A stretch of DNA of 64,000 nt from Actinoplanes ianthinogenes (lineage in GTDB: Bacteria > Actinomycetota > Actinomycetes > Mycobacteriales > Micromonosporaceae). This document shows, in pieces, positions 1 to 6,649 of the stretch. The position numbers were made by a program, and so were the translations under genes. Under the pieces are notes generated by a model. It made no database searches and was not told the DNA's origin. It was given only the letters and a program-made list of their open reading frames with translations. The number at the start of each line of letters is the position of its first letter. Position 1 is the stretch's first letter. Location of the stretch: assembly GCF_018324205.1 (NCBI RefSeq), contig NZ_AP023356.1:2683501-2747500 (forward strand). Direction: 5' to 3'.

Positions 1-432
1 GGTCATCGGGAGCGCCTCGGGCTTTCCGTCGGTCCACAGGATCGGCAGGAAGTCCTGCTTCTTCGTGGCGTGGCCGACGATGTAGCGCCCCGTCGGGTCG
101 ATGCCGTCCGCCTCGACGCCGGTCATCCCCTTGGGTACCGGCAGCTCCCGCATCCGGCAATCGTTTTCCGGGATGCTCGTCGACGGTGCGACCGCTGACG
201 GCGTGGCTTTCGAGGGGGCGGCTGTCACCGCCGGCGCCCGTTCGTCGCCCAGCAGCACGTTCGGCACGGTCACCAGCGCGCCGACGGCCAGCGCCACGCC
301 CGCGCCCGCCCACAGCGCCTGCCTCCGCCGCGCCGCCCGCTGGGCGGCCGGCAACACCGAGTCGATCGAGACACGGCTGGGTGGCGCACTCGCCTTCGCC
401 AACCGCTCCCGCAATGCCTGTTCCTGGTCCAC
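1..432 (-). CDS. Membrane-anchored extracytoplasmic protein, C-terminus cut by window
   Basis: An open frame starts with GTG at 432, four bases after the stop of the upstream sigma-factor gene, and runs off the left edge with 144 codons visible. The first ~35 residues are charged and cytoplasmic-looking. A hydrophobic segment follows (LWAGAGVALAVGALVTV), then a Ser/Thr/Pro/Ala-rich stalk. The exposed part begins with a Cys and then a stretch reading GIDPTGRYIVGHA and PILWTDGKPEALP, which resembles HAF-type beta-propeller repeats. The tight spacing suggests co-transcription with the sigma factor, so it may be a membrane partner of it. It has no recognisable zinc-binding anti-sigma motif, so an anti-sigma role is only a guess. 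The function is unknown. Confidence 0.7.
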   Translation of the reverse strand, partial: MDQEQALRERLAKASAPPSRVSIDSVLPAAQRAARRRQALWAGAGVALAVGALVTVPNVLLGDERAPAVTAAPSKATPSAVAPSTSIPENDCRMRELPVPKGMTGVEADGIDPTGRYIVGHATKKQDFLPILWTDGKPEALPMT

Positions 433-436
433 GCCG

Positions 437-934
437 CTACCTCGCTTCCTCGAAGGTGCCGAGCGCAGCGCGCAGCGCGGTCAGGCCGCGCGAACACTGG
501 CTCTTGACGTTGCCCACCGAACAGCCGAGCGCCTCCGCGGTGTCCTCCACCGAGAGGTCGCTGAAATACCGCAGCACCAGCACGGTCCGCTGCCCCTTGG
601 GCAACGTGCGCAGCGCCGTGATCAGCTCGTCCCGCACCTCCACGCCGTTCCCGGACGGCGCCGGGCGGTCCGGCACGTGCTCGCCGAGCAGCACCCGGCT
701 CCAGCGGCGGCGCCGTTCGTCGAGGTAACGCCGGACGAGGATCCGGTGCACGTAGGCGTCCAGGTTGTCCGCCCGGACAGCCTTCTTCCAGGACAGGTAC
801 AGCGAGGTGACCGTCGATTGGACGATGTCGTCCGCCCGGTACCGGTCACCGCAGAGGAAGTACGCCGCCCGATGCAGCCGGGACAACCGCCCGGCCACGT
901 AGTCGACGTACTCCCGTTCGAGGTCGGAACGCAT
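437..934 (-). CDS. SigE-family ECF-type RNA polymerase sigma factor
   Basis: This 165-residue protein has the usual length of the actinobacterial SigE-type sigma-70 family. Region 2 covers roughly residues 10-75, with DDIVQSTVTSLYLSW in the core-binding helix. Region 4 covers about 100-155, with a helix-turn-helix around DTAEALGCSVGNVKSQCSRG. The reading frame is open further upstream, but the ATG at 934 begins the family-typical MRSDLEREYVDYV start. The longer version would run into an inverted repeat at 950-986. The next gene downstream starts four bases past the stop and encodes a membrane-anchored protein, an arrangement common for these sigma factors. The target regulon cannot be inferred. 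Confidence 0.9.
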   Translation of the reverse strand: MRSDLEREYVDYVAGRLSRLHRAAYFLCGDRYRADDIVQSTVTSLYLSWKKAVRADNLDAYVHRILVRRYLDERRRRWSRVLLGEHVPDRPAPSGNGVEVRDELITALRTLPKGQRTVLVLRYFSDLSVEDTAEALGCSVGNVKSQCSRGLTALRAALGTFEEAR

Positions 935-949
935 CCTGCTCCCCCGGTC

Positions 950-986
950 GGTGGTCGTCACCCTTCCGTCGCGGGTGACGACCACC
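950..986 (-). terminator. 14-bp perfect inverted repeat between ATPase and sigma-factor genes
   Basis: Bases 950-963 and 973-986 are perfect complements with a 9-base loop. The hairpin lies 15 bases past the stop of the ATPase gene and just before the start of the sigma-factor gene, both on the minus strand. It could terminate ATPase transcription or be an operator or attenuator for the sigma gene. There is no T-run, as is common in high-GC actinobacteria. Confidence 0.6.
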
Positions 987-1001
987 CAGGTTGCACGGAG
1001 C

Positions 1002-2150
1002 CTACAAATACATCCCGGTCGATGGGATCTGTTTCGGGACGGTGACCGGCTCGGCGCCGGTGCGCAGGGCGTAGAGCTCGGCCAGCGTCGCGCCCTCCGG
1101 GCTGATGCCCTTCGAGGTGCCCAGCCAGGTGACCGCCTCCTGGTACGGCAAACGACCCACCTCGATGCTGGCCAGGCAGCGCCCGGGCCGGACCACGGCC
1201 GGGTGCAGCGAGGACAGGTCCTCGTTCGTGGTGATCGCGATCAGCGCGTTGCGCCCCTGCCCGAGCAGGCCGTCGGTCAGGTTGAGCAGCCGCGACAGCG
1301 ACTGCCCGGCACTGGCCTTGGCGTCCCCGCTGATCAGCTCGTCGCAGTCCTCGAGCATCAGCAGCCGCCACTTCGGCTCGTCCTCGTCGCCGCTGCCCAG
1401 CGCCACGCTCATCAGGTAGGCCGGGTCACCGAAGAGCCGCTCCGGGTCGAGCACGCAGTCCACCTGGCACCACGAACGCCACTGCTGGGCGAGCGCTCGC
1501 AGGGCGGTCGTCTTGCCGGTGCCCGGCTCGCCGTGCAGCAGCAGGAGCCGGCCGGTGACCGAGGTCGCGTCGATCGCCATCAGCCGTTCCAGGGTGTCGG
1601 CGACCGGGCGCGCGTAATTCGGCTTGATCGTCTCCCAGGGCGCGGCGCCGATCTCCCGCTGGGTGCGGCGCGGACCGTGCGGGCCGTAGTGCCAGAAGCC
1701 CACCGGGACACTGTCGTCGGCCGGGGCCGGCTCCTCCACCGCGTCGGCGATCACCGCGGTGAGCACGGTCTCGGCCAGCTCGCTGGAGATCGCGGTGACC
1801 GTGACCCGGGCGCGGCGGCTCTGCTTCCACCGCATCACGTGCAGGGTCCAGCCGTCGCCGGTGCTGAGCCGGCCGTGCCCGTCGTCCTCCACCGCGTCGC
1901 GCACCACTCTCGCGTCGGGGACGGTCAGCGGCGCGTCGGCACGGAGATTCTCCAGCCAGGTGGTGCGGCCGAACGGCTCCTTGCCGGTGACGAACGGGTC
2001 GAGCGCGATCAGGTCGACCAGATCCACCAGCCGGTCACCGTCGTCGATGGAGCCGGCCAGCGGCAGGCTCGCCGGAGTCACCTCCGGGGTGCGCGCGGCC
2101 GGGACCGCCGCGCCGTTGGCGCGGTCGAGGGGCTGGTGGGGGGTCCGCAT
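1002..2150 (-). CDS. DUF5925-type AAA+ family ATPase
   Basis: The protein has 382 residues from the ATG at 2150. That start avoids overlap with the next gene, although the frame stays open to 2348. The N-terminal ~180 residues resemble the actinobacterial DUF5925 region. A AAA+ module follows, with Walker A GEPGTGKT at 207-214, Walker B RLLMLEDCDE at 262-271, a sensor-1 ITTNE at 306-310 and an arginine-finger-like RPGR at 321-324. It is predicted to be a soluble ATP-driven remodelling protein; the substrate is unknown. It lies upstream of, and codirectional with, the sigma factor, separated by a hairpin. The AAA+ assignment is firm. The DUF5925 name is from memory of the family layout. Confidence 0.85.
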   Translation of the reverse strand: MRTPHQPLDRANGAAVPAARTPEVTPASLPLAGSIDDGDRLVDLVDLIALDPFVTGKEPFGRTTWLENLRADAPLTVPDARVVRDAVEDDGHGRLSTGDGWTLHVMRWKQSRRARVTVTAISSELAETVLTAVIADAVEEPAPADDSVPVGFWHYGPHGPRRTQREIGAAPWETIKPNYARPVADTLERLMAIDATSVTGRLLLLHGEPGTGKTTALRALAQQWRSWCQVDCVLDPERLFGDPAYLMSVALGSGDEDEPKWRLLMLEDCDELISGDAKASAGQSLSRLLNLTDGLLGQGRNALIAITTNEDLSSLHPAVVRPGRCLASIEVGRLPYQEAVTWLGTSKGISPEGATLAELYALRTGAEPVTVPKQIPSTGMYL

Positions 2151-2254
2151 GCCTCCATGATCGCGGCCGATTGGCCTGGTGGCATCCCCTTTTTCCGCGC
2201 TATTCGCGCCCACCGGGCGGGTTGCGGGCGACCCGGAGTCGCCCTCACCGGCCG

Positions 2255-2689
2255 TCAGCGGCGCTGCAAGAGGAACAGTGGGATCAACCGTTCCGTCTTG
2301 GTCTGGTAGTCCGCGTAGTTCGGAAACGCCTCGACCGCCCTCGCCCACCAGACCTCCCGATCCGTGCCGGACAGCTCCCGTGCGGTGTAGTCATGCCGCT
2401 CCGCGCCGTCCTGAAGCTCGACATGCGGGTTCTTGCGCAGGTTGTAGACCCACACCGGGTTTTTCGGGGCGCCGCCGAGAGAGCCGACCGCGAGGTACTC
2501 CCCCTCGTGCTCGACCCGCATCAGCGGGGTCTTGCGCAGTTTCCCGGTCTTCGCGCCGACGGACGTGAGCAGGATGATCGGCCTGCCCTGGATCGTGTTG
2601 GCGTCGGTCCCGTCGCTCGCATCGAACTTCTCGGCCTGTTCGCGCGCCCAGTTGGAGGTGCTGGGCTCGTATTCCCCGGTCAGCGGCAT
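2255..2689 (-). CDS. Nitroreductase/quinone reductase family protein (F420-type, Ddn-like)
   Basis: This 144-residue protein starts at the ATG at 2689. It has the single split-barrel pattern of the deazaflavin (F420)-dependent Ddn/DUF385 family: an N-terminal helix [14 protein letters not shown], then [21 protein letters not shown], of which [12 protein letters not shown] is the typical cofactor-binding signature. Later elements are [17 protein letters not shown] and [10 protein letters not shown]. Family members reduce quinones, nitro compounds or other hydrides using F420H2. The protein is cytoplasmic, possibly membrane-associated. It is transcribed divergently from the subtilase at 2805, sharing a ~115-bp intergenic region. 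The physiological substrate cannot be told. Confidence 0.87.
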   Translation of the reverse strand: MPLTGEYEPSTSNWAREQAEKFDASDGTDANTIQGRPIILLTSVGAKTGKLRKTPLMRVEHEGEYLAVGSLGGAPKNPVWVYNLRKNPHVELQDGAERHDYTARELSGTDREVWWARAVEAFPNYADYQTKTERLIPLFLLQRR

Positions 2690-2804
2690 ACGCCCGATTC
2701 TAACCGGATCTCCGCACCGCAACCGCAACCCGGACATGACCTGCTCGCACTCCGCCGGACGGACCTTTGCCCACGGGACCGATCACGGACGAGAGGTGGC
2801 ACGG

Positions 2805-4427
2805 ATGCGACGCACGGCTTTGGCGGGACTGGTGACGGCGGTGGGCGTGCTGGGCGTACCGGCCGCCCCCGTTCTGGCGGCCCCGGCCGAGCCGACCCGG
2901 ATGGTCAGCACCGTGCTCGACCCGGACGGCCGCCCGGTGATCACCGTGCACCAGGTGTCCGGCCCGCACACGCTCGGCCTCGAGGTCGACGGGATCGTCC
3001 GCGCGCTGGAGGCGCCCACCGGCACCGATACCTACCGGTCCCGGCAGTGGGACCTCACCAGGATGAACGTGCCCACCGCCTGGCAGCGCTCGACCGGGAC
3101 CGGGGTGACCGTCGCGGTGATCGACACCGGCGTCGACGCGAGCCACCCGGACCTGGCCGGCCAGGTGCTCACCGGGTACGACGCCACCACCGACCAGGAC
3201 GGCGGCACCACCGACCCGCAGGGGCACGGCACGCACGTGGCCGGCACCGTCGCGGCGCTGGCCGGCAACGGGATCGGGGTGGCCGGGGTCGCCCCGGACG
3301 TCAAGATCCTGCCGGTCCGGGTGCTGGACGCGAAGGGCGTCGGCTACGACTCGGACACCGCCCAGGGCATCGTCTGGGCCGCCGACCACGGGGCTGACGT
3401 GATCAACATGTCGCTGGGCGGGACGGACCGGTCCAGCGCGGTGAGCAGCGCGGTGGCGTACGCGAGAAGTAAGGGTGTGGTCGTGGTGGCCGCGGCCGGG
3501 AACGAGCGGCAGAAGGGCAGCCCGACCAGTTACCCCGGGGCGGATCCCGGGGTGATCGCGGTGGCCGCCACCGACTCCGCCGACCAGGTGGCGTCGTACT
3601 CGAACGCCGGGGACTACGTCGACGTGGCCGCGCCGGGAAGCTCGATCATCAGCACGTATCCGACCGGGCTCGCGGCCGCCGGGTACGCCACCATGAACGG
3701 GACCTCGATGGCGTCACCGCACGTGGCCGCGGTCGCGGCGTTGCTGCTCGCGGCGAAGCCGGGGCTGACGCCGGACGAGGTGGAGTCGGCTCTGGAAGGG
3801 TCGGCGGTGGACCTCGGGGCGGCGGGGAAGGACAACGATTTCGGGTACGGGCGGGTGGACGCGGCCGCGGCCCTCGACAAGGTCGTCCCCGTCACTCCCG
3901 TCCCCGTCACGCCCGCCCCTGTCACGCCCGCCCCCGTTGTCAAGGTCACCTCAAATGTGACCAGCCGGGTGGTCGCCTATGGCACGCGGACCAGCACGGT
4001 CTTCCAGGTCAGCCCGGCGTCGGCCCAGCCGGTCGGCGTCTGCACCTCGGTCGGCGGCGCCGCCTGGTCCTGCACCCCGGCGACGACGAGCAGCACCGGC
4101 GCCTACACCGTGGCCCGGACCGCGACCGCCTCGTTCCGGGTCCGCCTGACCGCGGGAACCGCGAGCGCCACCAGCACGTACACCGTGAAGGCCGTGGTCG
4201 CGGTGTCCCGCACCGCCACCAAGACCCTCACCGTCAAGGTCACCGGCGTGGCCGGCCAGAAGCTCACCGTGCAGCGGTACGTCAACAAGCGCTGGTCCAC
4301 CGTCAAGACCTACTCCGCCACGAGCAGCCGCAAGGTCACCGGCCTGGTCGGCGGCGGAAGTTACCGCGTGGTGCTCGCCTCCACCAGCAAGGTGGCCGGA
4401 GTCACCAGCAAGACGGTGAAGGCCTGA
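2805..4427 (+). CDS. Secreted S8 family (subtilisin-like) serine peptidase
   Basis: The start is the ATG at 2805, preceded by GAGAGG with 8-base spacing; a GTG three codons upstream is an alternative. The 540-residue precursor has a Sec signal peptide ending near AAPVLA (about 25) and a short propeptide-like region. The subtilase domain has Asp107 (VAVIDTGVD), His141 (GHGTHVAGT), the oxyanion Asn233 and Ser301 (NGTSMASPH), so it looks catalytically intact. A Pro-Val-Thr-rich linker at about 370-390 leads into a C-terminal beta-rich domain of ~150 residues. That domain probably binds substrate or the cell surface. The protein is expected to be exported and self-processed. Confidence 0.93.
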   Translation: MRRTALAGLVTAVGVLGVPAAPVLAAPAEPTRMVSTVLDPDGRPVITVHQVSGPHTLGLEVDGIVRALEAPTGTDTYRSRQWDLTRMNVPTAWQRSTGTGVTVAVIDTGVDASHPDLAGQVLTGYDATTDQDGGTTDPQGHGTHVAGTVAALAGNGIGVAGVAPDVKILPVRVLDAKGVGYDSDTAQGIVWAADHGADVINMSLGGTDRSSAVSSAVAYARSKGVVVVAAAGNERQKGSPTSYPGADPGVIAVAATDSADQVASYSNAGDYVDVAAPGSSIISTYPTGLAAAGYATMNGTSMASPHVAAVAALLLAAKPGLTPDEVESALEGSAVDLGAAGKDNDFGYGRVDAAAALDKVVPVTPVPVTPAPVTPAPVVKVTSNVTSRVVAYGTRTSTVFQVSPASAQPVGVCTSVGGAAWSCTPATTSSTGAYTVARTATASFRVRLTAGTASATSTYTVKAVVAVSRTATKTLTVKVTGVAGQKLTVQRYVNKRWSTVKTYSATSSRKVTGLVGGGSYRVVLASTSKVAGVTSKTVKA

Positions 4428-4443
4428 GGTTTACTCATACCTC

Positions 4444-5043
4444 ATGGGCATCATCTCCCGGGGCTTCGGCGGGCGGCGGCGTGACTCCGCCCCCGACCTG
4501 CCTCCCGGTCAGTACCTGACACACGACTTCCCGGTCCTCTCCGCCGGGCCGACCCCGCGCGTCCCGCTGGACCGGTGGAAACTCACCGTCGCCACCGAGA
4601 CCGGTGAGAAACACACCTGGGACTGGGAGCAGTTCACCGCGCTGCCGTCCGAGGAGATCACCCGGGACATCCACTGCGTCACCAAGTGGTCCAAGCTCGG
4701 CACCACCTGGCGCGGCGTCTCGCTGGACACCCTCTTCGAGGACGTGGAGACCGCCGCCGACTACGTGATGGCGCACAGCTACGGCGGCTACACCACGAAC
4801 CTGCCGTTCGAGGATCTGCTCGACGGCAAGGCGTGGATCGCCTACGAGTTCGACGGCGAGCCGCTGCACCCGGAGCACGGCGGCCCGGCCCGGCTGCTGG
4901 TCCCGCACCTGTATTTCTGGAAGTCGGCGAAGTGGGTCAACGGCCTGGAGATGCTGGTCGAGGACGAGCCGGGCTTCTGGGAGGCGGCCGGCTACCACAT
5001 GTACGGAGACCCGTGGTCAGAGCAGCGCTACCAGGGCGACTGA
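4444..5043 (+). CDS. Sulfite oxidase-like molybdopterin oxidoreductase
   Basis: This 199-residue protein is a compact member of the sulfite-oxidase/MsrP molybdopterin fold. It contains ITRDIHCVTKWS, whose Cys78 is the conserved molybdenum-ligating cysteine. Other family signatures are HSYGGYTTNLPFEDLL and HGGPARLLVPHLYFWKSAKW. There is no Tat signal, so it is predicted to be cytoplasmic, unlike MsrP. It overlaps the flavin reductase gene by 31 bases, which strongly suggests a two-component redox pair in which the reductase feeds electrons to the molybdenum centre. The natural substrate is unknown. Confidence 0.9.
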   Translation: MGIISRGFGGRRRDSAPDLPPGQYLTHDFPVLSAGPTPRVPLDRWKLTVATETGEKHTWDWEQFTALPSEEITRDIHCVTKWSKLGTTWRGVSLDTLFEDVETAADYVMAHSYGGYTTNLPFEDLLDGKAWIAYEFDGEPLHPEHGGPARLLVPHLYFWKSAKWVNGLEMLVEDEPGFWEAAGYHMYGDPWSEQRYQGD

Positions 5044-5762
5044 GCTGGCAGGCCGCGACGGTCTCCGCGGTTCGCGAGGAGACCCCGTCGGCCCGCACGC
5101 TCATCCTGGACATCCCGGACTGGTCCGGCCACCTGCCGGGCCAGCACCTCGACCTGCGCCTGACCGCCGAGGACGGCTATTCGGCGCAGCGCAGCTACTC
5201 GATCGCCTCGGACTGGCCCGGTGACGGTCCCGTGGAGATCACGATTCAGCGGCTCGACGACGGCGAGGTCTCGCCCTATCTGACCGACGTCGTCCAGGCC
5301 GGCGACCAGATCGAGCTGCGCGGCCCGATCGGCGGCTGGTTCGTCTGGCGCGCCGCCCAGCCCGTGCCGGTCCTGCTGGTGGCCGGCGGCTCCGGCATCG
5401 TGCCGCTGATGTCGATGATCCGCGACCGCGGGCGGCGCCGCGCCCGCCAGCCGTTCCGCCTGATCTACTCGGTCCGCACCCCGCAGGACGCCTGCTACGC
5501 CGACGAGCTGCGCCGCCGGGTCCGCGACGACCCGGGCCTGGACGTCCACTTCGTCTACACCCGCAAGGCACCGGACGGCTGGCCCGCGCCGCCGAAACGG
5601 ATCGACGTGGCCACGCTCAACTCGCACGGCTGGCCGCCGGACTTCGCCCCGGACGTCTTCGTCTGCGGCCCGACCGCGTTCGTCGAGACCGCCGCCGACA
5701 TCCTGGTCGCCCTCGGCCACGACCCGAAAAAGGTCCGCACCGAGCGATTCGGCGGCAAGTGA
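5013..5762 (+). CDS. Ferredoxin reductase-like FAD/NAD(P)-binding oxidoreductase
   Basis: The chosen GTG start at 5013 lies inside the end of the preceding gene and has GGAG 4-5 bases upstream. The 249-residue product is a ferredoxin-NADP reductase-like flavoprotein. RSYS at 60-63 is the FAD-binding arginine motif. LLVAGGSGIVPLMSM at 121-135 is the pyridine-nucleotide loop, and FVCGPTAFVE around 216-225 is the C-terminal NAD(P)-binding signature. There is no 2Fe-2S domain. It probably transfers electrons from NAD(P)H to the sulfite-oxidase-like partner encoded just upstream. The stop overlaps the next start, so the four genes 4444-6465 form one operon. Confidence 0.9.
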   Translation: MVRAALPGRLSWQAATVSAVREETPSARTLILDIPDWSGHLPGQHLDLRLTAEDGYSAQRSYSIASDWPGDGPVEITIQRLDDGEVSPYLTDVVQAGDQIELRGPIGGWFVWRAAQPVPVLLVAGGSGIVPLMSMIRDRGRRRARQPFRLIYSVRTPQDACYADELRRRVRDDPGLDVHFVYTRKAPDGWPAPPKRIDVATLNSHGWPPDFAPDVFVCGPTAFVETAADILVALGHDPKKVRTERFGGK

Positions 5763-6013
5763 TGACGGAGCTGGACGGCAACAGCCTGGCCGGCGACCTG
5801 GCCGAGATCTTCGCGCGGGACATGACCGCTGCCCGCTTCACCTGCGGCGGCTGCCGGCACACCGGCGCCGTCGCCACGCTCCGCGTCTGGACCCCGGCCC
5901 CGGGCGTCGTCGCCCGCTGCCCGCGGTGCGGCGACGTCCTGCTCCGCCTGGTCCACACGGGCGGCAGCGTCTTGCTCACCCTGGGCACGACCCGCCTGGA
6001 AGTCCCCCGCTGA
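5759..6013 (+). CDS. Small DUF6510-like zinc-ribbon protein
   Basis: This 84-residue protein starts at a GTG overlapping the reductase stop; an ATG one codon later is equally possible. It has two CxxC pairs, Cys29/Cys32 and Cys54/Cys57, which form a zinc-ribbon knuckle, followed by a C-terminal beta hairpin. The product resembles small proteins that accompany sulfite-oxidase-like/flavin-reductase pairs in actinobacteria. It could be an accessory or assembly factor for the redox pair. No enzymatic motif is visible. Confidence 0.8.
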   Translation: MMTELDGNSLAGDLAEIFARDMTAARFTCGGCRHTGAVATLRVWTPAPGVVARCPRCGDVLLRLVHTGGSVLLTLGTTRLEVPR

Positions 6014-6465
6014 TGCCGGCCGTCCTGATCGCCGCGACCGTCCTGACCGGACTGGCCACCGGCGTCTTCGCGCTGTATTCACACACCCTCATGCCGGCCT
6101 TCCGCCAGACCGACGACCGCACGTTCGTCGCCGCCTTCCAGGCCGTCGACCGCGCGATCATCAACCCCTGGTTCATGATCACGTTCCTGGGCGCGCCGGT
6201 CGCCATCGCCGCGGCCGGCTTCCTGCGCCCCGGCGTGCTGATCTGGAGCGCCTTCGCCCTCTATCTGGCGGTCGTCGTGATCACGGTCGCGGTGCACCTG
6301 CCGCTCAACGACGCCCTCAAGGCCGCCGGTGACCCCGCGGTGATCGATGTGGCGGCGGTCCGGGTCGCTTTCCGCGAGCGGCGATGGCTCCTCTGGAACC
6401 ATGTGCGTCTGGCCGCCTCCGGGACGGCTTTCGTCCTGCTCACGGTCGCTCTCACCGGGAGCTGA
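6013..6465 (+). CDS. DUF1772 / anthrone oxygenase-like membrane protein
   Basis: The ATG at 6013 overlaps the previous stop (TGATG). The 150-residue product has about four hydrophobic segments. It carries the family pattern SHTLMPAFRQTDDRTF near the N-terminus and VHLPLNDALKAAGD in the middle. This matches DUF1772/anthrone-oxygenase-like integral membrane proteins, most of which are of unknown function. It is the last gene of the redox operon. Its stop codon lies inside the first copy of a short tandem repeat (6456-6600). Confidence 0.8.
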   Translation: MPAVLIAATVLTGLATGVFALYSHTLMPAFRQTDDRTFVAAFQAVDRAIINPWFMITFLGAPVAIAAAGFLRPGVLIWSAFALYLAVVVITVAVHLPLNDALKAAGDPAVIDVAAVRVAFRERRWLLWNHVRLAASGTAFVLLTVALTGS

Positions 6466-6600
6466 CCGCTTACCCTGCGGCCCGCCGCCGGCTCCCGCCG
6501 GGAACTGACCGCCTCCCCTGCGGCCCGCCGCCCGCTCCCGGGCGCCTCCCGCCGGGAACTGACCGCCTCCCCTGCGGCCGCCGCCCGCTTCCGGCCGCCT
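6456..6600. repeat. Imperfect GC-rich tandem repeat, three copies
   Basis: Three copies of a unit starting CTGACCGC and containing CCTGCGGCC and CGCCGGGAA begin at 6462, 6505 and 6559, so spacing is 43 then 54 bases. The first copy contains the stop codon of the DUF1772 gene. The block lies between convergent genes. Confidence 0.7.
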
Positions 6601-6649
6601 TCTCACTCCGCAAGATCAAGACCGGATTTTCGTACGGCGGAAGCCGCCG

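Noticed and set aside
2151..2348. Longer start for the AAA+ ATPase (to 2348)
   Set aside because: It would overlap the nitroreductase 3' end and lacks family similarity; the ATG at 2150 fits.
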